From the NCBI RefSeq assembly GCF_008704855.1, contig NZ_CP023691.1, positions 7,130,001 through 7,194,000 on the forward strand: DNA of 64,000 bases. The letters run 5' to 3'. Shown piece by piece: positions 58,282 through 64,000 of this stretch. Position numbers and translations under genes: made by a program. This DNA comes from Streptomyces platensis (lineage in GTDB: Bacteria > Actinomycetota > Actinomycetes > Streptomycetales > Streptomycetaceae). Below the pieces are notes generated by a model, which was not told the DNA's origin, did not search any database, and saw only the letters and a list, made by a program, of their open reading frames with translations. The first letter of the stretch is position 1; every line of letters begins with the position of its first letter.

Positions 58282-58854
58282 ATGACGAGCAACGACCGCT
58301 ACCTCGCGCGCGGCCCGCGGGTGGGCATCCGGCATTTCACCGCCGCCGACCGGGCAGAGTTCACCGCGCTGGCGCGGGAGAGCGCGGAGCTGCACCGCCC
58401 CTGGCTCTTCCCGCCCACCACGGACGCCGCGTACGACAGCTATCTGCTGCGGCTCCAGGAGCCACAGCGCGAGGGGTTCTTGATCTGTGAGCGGGCCGAC
58501 GGCCGGATCGCCGGTTACCTCACGATCAACAACATCGTGCACGGCGCGTTCCGCTGCGGCGCGATCGGCTACGGCGCCTTTGCGCACGCCGCCGGCCGCG
58601 GGCTGATGAGCGAGGGCCTGCGGCTGGTGATCCAGCACGCCTTCACGGAGCTGGGGCTGCACCGGCTGGAGGTCAACATCCAGCCGGCCAACGAACTGTC
58701 GACCGCCCTGGTCAAGCGGGCCGGGTTCCGGCTGGAGGGGTTCTCCCCGGACTTCCTCTTCATCGACGGCGCCTGGCGCGACCACGAGCGCTGGGCGATC
58801 ACCGCCGAGATGGTCTCCGGGCGGGCGGGACGAGCCGATGTCGGTGGGGTGTGA
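58282..58854 (+). CDS. RimJ/RimL-type GNAT acetyltransferase
   Basis: 190 residues: VGIRHFTAADRAEFTALARE at the start, GYLTINNIVHGAFRCGAIGY, the acetyl-CoA loop AAGRGLMSEGLRLVIQHAFT and NELSTALVKRAGFRLEG. It resembles ribosomal-protein Ala N-acetyltransferases; the acceptor is not determined. Start ATG 58282 (CCGATG); no strong ribosome site. It is followed by a glyoxalase-fold gene five bases later. Confidence 0.88.
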   Translation: MTSNDRYLARGPRVGIRHFTAADRAEFTALARESAELHRPWLFPPTTDAAYDSYLLRLQEPQREGFLICERADGRIAGYLTINNIVHGAFRCGAIGYGAFAHAAGRGLMSEGLRLVIQHAFTELGLHRLEVNIQPANELSTALVKRAGFRLEGFSPDFLFIDGAWRDHERWAITAEMVSGRAGRADVGGV

Positions 58855-58858
58855 TGCG

Positions 58859-59287
58859 ATGTCCGGCATGACCATCGACTTCCGGCGCACCGTGCCGGTC
58901 TTCCGGATCTTCGACGTCGCCAAGGCCCATGAGTTCTATGTCGACTACCTCGGCTGCACGGTCGACTGGGAGCACCGCTTCGCGCCCGGTATGCCGCTCT
59001 ACACGCAGGTCTCGCGCGGTGACCTCGTGCTGCACCTGTCGGAGCACCACGGCGACGCGACGCCCGGCTCCACGATCTACACCGAGCTGAGCGGAGTGCG
59101 CGCCCTGCACGCCGAGCTCGCCGGGAAGAACTACCCGTATCTGCGGCCCGGTCTGGAGCAGGACGAGATCGGGACCTCACTCACGCTGACCGACCCCTTC
59201 GGGAACCGGCTGCGCTTCAACGAACCGGGCGCCGCCGCGCAGCCGTCCGACGGGGCCCCGGCCAGGGCGTGTCAAGACATGCCCTAG
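58859..59287 (+). CDS. Glyoxalase superfamily protein (bleomycin-resistance-like)
   Basis: 142 residues. The fold is visible in PVFRIFDVAKAHEFYVDYLG, LVLHLSEHHGDATPG and SLTLTDPFGNRLRFNEP. Bleomycin-binding and dioxygenase relatives share this layout; a specific ligand is not evident. It starts at ATG 58859; ATG 58838 is in frame but overlaps the GNAT gene. Its stop region overlaps the convergent DUF6204-like gene by four bases. Confidence 0.85.
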   Translation: MSGMTIDFRRTVPVFRIFDVAKAHEFYVDYLGCTVDWEHRFAPGMPLYTQVSRGDLVLHLSEHHGDATPGSTIYTELSGVRALHAELAGKNYPYLRPGLEQDEIGTSLTLTDPFGNRLRFNEPGAAAQPSDGAPARACQDMP

Positions 59288-59619
59288 CGGGACTTGCGGT
59301 TGATCTTCATGGTGTCCATGTCGGTGGCCGTGGACCGCAGGTCGCGGTAGCCCAGCCCGGCGGCCCGCAGCGCGGTCTCCGCCTTGTCCTCGGCGAGCGC
59401 GGCGGCCATCTCCTCGCCGTCCGCCGCATCCGAGACGATGACGAAGCGGTAGCTGAAGGAGTGCAGCGCGGCGTCGTACGCCAGCGAGCCCTCCGGCGTG
59501 AACGTGAACCGGTCCAGACCCTGCGCGTCCCCCTCGGCCAGCAGCTTCGTCCGGGACTCGGCCGTCAGACCGTCCCACTTGCCGCGGACGATCACTCGGT
59601 AGGTGTGCTGGGTCGCCAT
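59284..59619 (-). CDS. DUF6204-like small protein
   Basis: 111 residues: TYRVIVRGKWDGLTAESRTK, FTFTPEGSLAYDAALHSFSY RFV region and the C-terminal MDTMKINRKSR. It has the composition of a compact alpha/beta protein, widespread in streptomycetes and annotated as a domain of unknown function. No catalytic motif is apparent. ATG 59619; the upstream region gives no strong ribosome site. It converges on the glyoxalase-like gene. Confidence 0.75.
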   Translation of the reverse strand: MATQHTYRVIVRGKWDGLTAESRTKLLAEGDAQGLDRFTFTPEGSLAYDAALHSFSYRFVIVSDAADGEEMAAALAEDKAETALRAAGLGYRDLRSTATDMDTMKINRKSR

Positions 59620-59728
59620 GGGGGCCGTCTTCCGTTTCTGCCTGTGTCAATGAGCCGAAGTGCCAGGCTATTTCGCCGCATCCCGCCGGGCCTCCCAATT
59701 TTCCGGGGGGCCGTGTGATGATCACGGC

Positions 59729-60634
59729 ATGCGCCGAACCGTACTGATCGATGCCCCCTCCAACCTGGGACTGCGACCGCCCGCGCCCGGCACCGTTCCC
59801 GGCTGCTACAAGCTCGCCGGCGCACTGCGCGAACAGGGACTGCTGCGCCGGCTCGGTGCGCTGGAGGGCGGTGTCGTCGTGCCGCCGCGCTACGACCTGG
59901 GGGACTGGAAGGAGGGGGACGGCGACTTCAACGCCGCCGCCCTCGCCGCCTACACGGGCCGGCTCGCGACCCGTATAGAGGGCCATGTGAGCAGCGGTGA
60001 CTTCCCGGTGGTGCTGGGCGGGGACTGCAGCATCCTGCTCGGCGCGGTGCTGGCGCTGCGCCGGCTGGGGCGCTACGGCGTCGCCTACCTCGACGGGCAC
60101 GGCGACTTCCGGCACCCGGGCAACGCGGCGGTCTCCGGCCCGGTCGGGGCCGCGGCCGGGGAGGGCCTGGCGCAGATCACCGGGCGGGGCCAGGCGGACC
60201 TCACGGACCTCGACGGGCTGCGGCCGTACGTCCGCGACGAGGACGTATGCGTCCTCGGCATCCGCGATGTGGACGAGGACCAGGAGGAGTTGACCGGCCT
60301 CGGCATCAGCCACGCCCCGGTCGGTGAGATCCGGCGGCGCGGCCCGGAGGCCGTGGCCCGCGACGTCCTCACCCACTTCCAGCACCCCCCGCTCGACGGC
60401 TTCTGGATCCATCTCGACGCGGATGTCCTCGACCCGTCCGTCATGCCGGCCGTCGACAGCCCCGACCCCGACGGCCTGCTCACCGGTGAACTCCGGGCGC
60501 TGCTGGCCCCGTTGGCCGCCTCTCCGCGCTGCATCGGCATCGACGTCACCATCTACGACCCGGACCTCGACCCGGAAGGGACCGGCGCGGCGCTGCTCGC
60601 CGATCTCCTTGAGGGTGTCTTTGCGCAACCCTGA
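59729..60634 (+). CDS. Arginase/agmatinase-family protein
   Basis: 301 residues. Binuclear Mn motifs: GGDCS (residue ~92; most arginases have GGDHS, so the first metal His is Cys here), DGHGD and DADVLDPSVMP with Asp-x-Asp. The altered first motif suggests another ureohydrolase or amidase activity. ATG 59729 has no ribosome site. It stands as a single gene. Confidence 0.88.
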   Translation: MRRTVLIDAPSNLGLRPPAPGTVPGCYKLAGALREQGLLRRLGALEGGVVVPPRYDLGDWKEGDGDFNAAALAAYTGRLATRIEGHVSSGDFPVVLGGDCSILLGAVLALRRLGRYGVAYLDGHGDFRHPGNAAVSGPVGAAAGEGLAQITGRGQADLTDLDGLRPYVRDEDVCVLGIRDVDEDQEELTGLGISHAPVGEIRRRGPEAVARDVLTHFQHPPLDGFWIHLDADVLDPSVMPAVDSPDPDGLLTGELRALLAPLAASPRCIGIDVTIYDPDLDPEGTGAALLADLLEGVFAQP

Positions 60635-60742
60635 CCTCGCCCGGCCCCAAGAGACCCTGTGCAGGGCGGCGCTCGCGCGGTTCCATGGTCAACAGGAGGC
60701 CGCCGCAGCCGAGGTGGCCCGGTCCAGCATTGCGAGGCAGCC

Positions 60743-62770
60743 GTGGCCACGAGTGTGCGACGCACCACCCTGACCCTCCCCGCCGCCCCCCTCGGCCCGG
60801 ACAGCCCGCTCCCCGCGCTGCGGCCCGGTCAGGACGCGCACCACATCGAGGTCCCCCAGGACGCCGGACTGCCCGCCGACATGGCGCGGCAGATCGGCTG
60901 TGCACCGCTGCGCTCGATCCTGCCCGCCCCAATGCGCGACGGCTACGGCCGGTCCCGCCGCCCCACCGACCTCGACGCACTGGTCCTGGAGAACGACCGG
61001 CTGCGCGCCACCGTCCTGCCCGGCTTCGGCGGCCGGGTCCACTCCCTGCACCACAAGCCCACCGACCGGGAACTCCTCTACCGCAACCCGGTGTTGCAGC
61101 CCGCGGCCTTCGCCCTCAACGGCGCCTGGTTCTCCGGCGGTATCGAGTGGAACATCGGCGCCACCGGACACACCACGCTGTCCTGCGCCCCGCTGCACGC
61201 CGCCCGGGTCCCGGCGCCGGACGGCGGGGAAATGCTGCGGCTGTGGGAGTGGGAGCGGCTGCGCGATCTGCCCTTCCAGGTGGACCTGTGGCTGCCCGAG
61301 GACTCCGACTTCCTCCATGTGGGCGTGCGCATCCGTAATCCGCACCACCACACCGTGCCGGTCTACTGGTGGTCCAACACCGCGGTGCCCGAAGGGGAAC
61401 GCACCCGCGTCCTGGCCCCCGCCGACGCGGCCTGGCACTTCGGCTACGAACGGACCCTGCGCCGCGTCCCGGTCCCCGACACCGACGGCACCGACCGCAG
61501 TTACCCGCTGCGCAGCACCTACCCCGCCGACTACTTCTACGACGTGCCCGACGGCACCCGCCGCTGGGTCACCTCCCTCCACGCCGACGGCCGCGGTCTG
61601 GTGCAGACCTCCACCGACACCCTGCGCGGCCGCAAGCTCTTCCTGTGGGGCGCCGGCCGGGCCGGGCGGCGCTGGCAGCAGTGGCTCACCGAACCGGGCA
61701 GCGGCGGCTATGCCGAGATCCAGGCGGGGCTGGCCCGTACCCAGCTGGAGCATGTGCCGCTGGACGCCGGCGGCGAGTTCAGCTGGCTGGAGGCGTACGG
61801 GCCGCTCGCCACCGACCCCGCGGCGGTGCACGGCCCGGACTGGGGCGTGGCCCGCGACGAGGTCGCCGCCCGGCTGGAGGCCGCCCTGCCCCGGGCGGAT
61901 GTCGAGGCCGCCTACGCCGCCTGGCTGCCGTACGCCGACCAGGAACCGAAGGAGTCGCTGGCCACCGGCTCCGGCTGGGGCGCACTGGAGGTGGCCCGCA
62001 CGGGCCTGGACCTGCCCGGTACGCCCTTCGGTCCGGCCACCCTGGGCGCCGAGCAGGAGCCATGGCTGACGCTGCTGAGAACCGGGGACCTGCCGGCCGG
62101 CGGCCCGGTACCCGGACCGGTGCTGACCGCGCCGGCCTGGCGCGATCTGCTGGAGTCCGCACCGCCCGGCCCGTCCATCGACTACCACCTGGGGCTCGCC
62201 CAGTGGCAGGCCGGCGACCGCGCCCAGGCCGTCCGCAGCTGGGAGCGGGCCCTCGGACACGGCGCCGGCTGTCTGCCGCTGTACTGCCTGGCGGTCGCCG
62301 AGTCCGCGGCGGGCGAGCCGGCCCGCGCCGCCGACCGGTATGCGCAGGCCTGTGCCGAAGCGGCGCGGGCGGCCTCGGCACCGGACCCGGCCGCACGGGC
62401 CTGGCGGGTGGTGCTGCCGGCGCTCGCCCGGGAGGCGGTACCGGCGCTGCTCGTGGCCGGCCGTACCGAGGAGGCCGCGCAGCTGCTCGCGGGCCTGCGC
62501 CCGGCCGACCCGTCCGACGGCCGCTACCGGCTGCTGACCGCACAGGTGCTGCTCGCCCAGGGGCAGCCGGCCGCGGCCCGGGAGGTCTTCGAGGCCGGCT
62601 TCGAGATCGCCGGCCTGCGGGAGGGCGACGAGGTGCTCGGCGACACCTGGTACGCCATCGCCGAGCAACTGGTCGCGGGCGGCGGCCCGGTCACCGAGGA
62701 GGTCCGCGCCGCGGCCCGGTCCGCGCATCCGCTCCCGGAGCGCTACGAGTACCGGATGCGGCCGGTGTAG
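60743..62770 (+). CDS. DUF5107-type carbohydrate-active-like protein with TPR tail
   Basis: 675 residues. The N-terminal half (for example LENDRLRATVLPGFGGRVHS, AFALNGAWFSGGIEWNIGAT, VYWWSNTAVPEGERTRVL) is the DUF5107 beta-sandwich related to galactose-mutarotase folds. The C-terminal half is helical with TPR-like repeats (YHLGLAQWQAGDRAQAVRSW; YCLAVAESAAGEPARAADRY). Cytoplasmic. Probably binds or processes a sugar; the reaction is unknown. GTG 60743 follows GCGAGG. Confidence 0.82.
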   Translation: MATSVRRTTLTLPAAPLGPDSPLPALRPGQDAHHIEVPQDAGLPADMARQIGCAPLRSILPAPMRDGYGRSRRPTDLDALVLENDRLRATVLPGFGGRVHSLHHKPTDRELLYRNPVLQPAAFALNGAWFSGGIEWNIGATGHTTLSCAPLHAARVPAPDGGEMLRLWEWERLRDLPFQVDLWLPEDSDFLHVGVRIRNPHHHTVPVYWWSNTAVPEGERTRVLAPADAAWHFGYERTLRRVPVPDTDGTDRSYPLRSTYPADYFYDVPDGTRRWVTSLHADGRGLVQTSTDTLRGRKLFLWGAGRAGRRWQQWLTEPGSGGYAEIQAGLARTQLEHVPLDAGGEFSWLEAYGPLATDPAAVHGPDWGVARDEVAARLEAALPRADVEAAYAAWLPYADQEPKESLATGSGWGALEVARTGLDLPGTPFGPATLGAEQEPWLTLLRTGDLPAGGPVPGPVLTAPAWRDLLESAPPGPSIDYHLGLAQWQAGDRAQAVRSWERALGHGAGCLPLYCLAVAESAAGEPARAADRYAQACAEAARAASAPDPAARAWRVVLPALAREAVPALLVAGRTEEAAQLLAGLRPADPSDGRYRLLTAQVLLAQGQPAAAREVFEAGFEIAGLREGDEVLGDTWYAIAEQLVAGGGPVTEEVRAAARSAHPLPERYEYRMRPV

Positions 62771-62953
62771 TGGATGAACGGCCCCGTGTACGGCAAGCGC
62801 GCGATCGGCGAACGTGTCCCGTTCCTGCTGCGCACCCAGCTGCGTCACATGGGCCGAGCCGGTCCGCCCCGGCCCCGCACGCCTCGTACGCCATTTCGGT
62901 GACCGGCCACGCGACCCGGAATGAACCCCGGTCGTCACGCGTTGTCACGAATC
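62771..62953. other. Intergenic, no feature recognised
   Basis: 183 bases between the DUF5107 gene and the quinone reductase. No convincing start codon with ribosome site, promoter or hairpin was seen. Confidence 0.4.
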
Positions 62954-63877
62954 ATGAAGGCAATCATCGCGAACAGCTACGGCGGCCCCGAAGTCCTCAC
63001 CTACACCGACCAGCCCGATCCGAAGGTGGGCCCGGACTCCTTCCTGATCCGGGTGAAGGCGGCCGGGGTCAATCCGGTGGACTGGAAGATCCTCGCCGGT
63101 TATCTGGACCCGATGATGTACGGGCACTTCCCGCTCATCCCGGGCTGGGACGTGGCGGGCGTGGTCGAGGCGGTCGGCGCGGACGCCACCGAGTACGCGG
63201 TCGGTGACGAGGTCATCGGCTATGTCCGCAAGGACGAGGTGCAGCACGGCACCTTCGCCGAACTGGTCGCCGCACCGGTCCGGACCCTGGCACCCAAGCC
63301 GGCGTCGCTCAACTGGCGGCAGGCCGCCGGGCTCCCGCTCGCCGGACTGACGGCCTATCAGGCACTCGACCGGGTCGGGGTGACGTTCGGCGAGACCGTT
63401 CTGGTGCACGCGGCCGCGGGTGGTGTCGGCTCGCTCGCCGTCCAGATCGCGGTCGCCCGGGGAGCCCGCGTCATCGGCACGGCCAGCGAGCGCAACCACG
63501 AGTTCCTGCGGTCCCTGGGCGCCGAGCCGGTCACATACGGTGACGGCCTCGCCGCCCGGGTCCGGGAGCTCGCCCCCGAAGGCATCGACGCGGCCGTGGA
63601 CTTCGTCGGCGGTGGCGTCGTGGACGTCTCGCAGGAGCTCCTCAAGGACCGTGGCCGGGTGGCCTCGATCGCCGACGGCGAGGTCAAGGCGAAGGGCGGC
63701 CACATGGTGTGGGTCCGACCGGACACCGCCGACCTGACCGCCCTCGGCACCCTCGCGGACGCCGGCAAGCTGACCGTGCCGGTCGCGTCCGCTTTCCCGC
63801 TGTCCGAGGCGGCCGAGGCCTTCCGCGAGAGCATGACGGGCCGCACCCGCGGCAAGATCGTGCTGGACGTGTCCTGA
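62954..63877 (+). CDS. NADP-dependent quinone oxidoreductase (MDR superfamily)
   Basis: 307 residues of zinc-free medium-chain dehydrogenase: MKAIIANSYGGPEVLTYTD, AAGVNPVDWKILAG, GWDVAGVVEAVG, the cofactor motif HAAAGGVGSLAVQIA near residue 155 and RGKIVLDVS at the C-terminus. It reduces quinones or enones with NADPH. Structural zinc Cys residues are absent, as in QOR-type enzymes. ATG 62954. No operon partner in the window. Confidence 0.92.
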   Translation: MKAIIANSYGGPEVLTYTDQPDPKVGPDSFLIRVKAAGVNPVDWKILAGYLDPMMYGHFPLIPGWDVAGVVEAVGADATEYAVGDEVIGYVRKDEVQHGTFAELVAAPVRTLAPKPASLNWRQAAGLPLAGLTAYQALDRVGVTFGETVLVHAAAGGVGSLAVQIAVARGARVIGTASERNHEFLRSLGAEPVTYGDGLAARVRELAPEGIDAAVDFVGGGVVDVSQELLKDRGRVASIADGEVKAKGGHMVWVRPDTADLTALGTLADAGKLTVPVASAFPLSEAAEAFRESMTGRTRGKIVLDVS

Positions 63878-64000
63878 AGTCCGGTCCGCCCCCGCCGGAG
63901 TGGTGCGGCGCCGCTGGGGCGTGTCCTGCGGATCGAGGCGGATCGGCGGGGCACGCCTGGCGGTGTGGGGGCGACGGCGAAGTGCGGTGATCAACGCCGA
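63878..64000. other. Window end, no feature recognised
   Basis: 123 bases after the quinone reductase stop. No gene or hairpin could be supported before the window ends. Confidence 0.4.

Overview
The window is a very G+C-rich actinobacterial chromosome segment, almost certainly Streptomyces. Third codon positions are saturated with G/C, GTG starts are common, several genes look leaderless, and F420-type, ethylmalonyl-CoA and PucR/XRE-TPR families are present. The ethylmalonyl-CoA block followed by psd-pssA matches, from memory, the S. coelicolor SCO6467-SCO6475 neighbourhood.

Layout. (1) 1-8.5 kb: catabolic cluster for hydantoins or reductive pyrimidine breakdown: partial amidase, MarR plus isochorismatase-fold protein, ureidopropionase-type nitrilase, class III aminotransferase, a leaderless TroA-like binding protein, dihydropyrimidinase and an LLM (F420/flavin) oxidoreductase. 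(2) 8.6-10.0 kb: wreckage of the NCS1 nucleobase/hydantoin permease expected at the end of this cluster. Only its first few codons and its last ~85 codons remain. Between them lies lower-GC foreign DNA with a serine-recombinase tail, a 47-residue membrane protein and several striking palindromes. (3) 10.1-13.4 kb: a compact RiPP locus that I read as imiditide-like: an XRE-TPR regulator divergent from three overlapping small ORFs (two of them paralogues), a 38-40 residue precursor with two Asp-Gly-Gly sites, and a PIMT-type O-methyltransferase carrying the C-terminal GLTVT...VWLD motif of RiPP-associated methyltransferases. (4) 13.5-25.5 kb: sirtuin, ParB-like protein, gamma-glutamyltransferase homologue, inositol-phosphatase family enzyme, FAD oxidoreductase, macrodomain, Ada-AlkA fusion plus Ogt, nucleotidyltransferase, Nudix, glycerate kinase. 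(5) 25.6-36.7 kb: pssA-psd and the ethylmalonyl-CoA pathway (mcd, mch, mcl, meaA, ccr) with a TetR regulator and a double 3-hydroxyacyl-CoA dehydrogenase. Three matching TetR-type operators can be seen, two of them on a well-formed ccr promoter. (6) 37-48 kb: HEAT, VOC, GNAT, SDR-MerR pair, a LexA-boxed radical SAM gene, SRPBCC protein, an MFS transporter fused to three carboxypeptidase-regulatory-like domains, gene remnants, methyltransferase and secreted beta-lactamase-fold protein. (7) 47.7-54.2 kb: PucR regulator divergent from a four-gene peptidase operon (M55, M20, S9, S66). (8) 54.3-64 kb: secreted S15-like hydrolase, P450 with ferredoxin, fused gene scars, GNAT, glyoxalase-like, arginase-family, DUF5107-like TPR protein and a quinone oxidoreductase.

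How it works together: region 1 would turn dihydrouracil or hydantoins into beta-amino acids and then semialdehydes, but uptake is probably lost through region 2. Region 5 converts acetyl-CoA-derived C4 units to glyoxylate and propionyl-CoA and supplies acyl-CoA extender units. The most interesting undescribed candidate is the region 3 RiPP locus.
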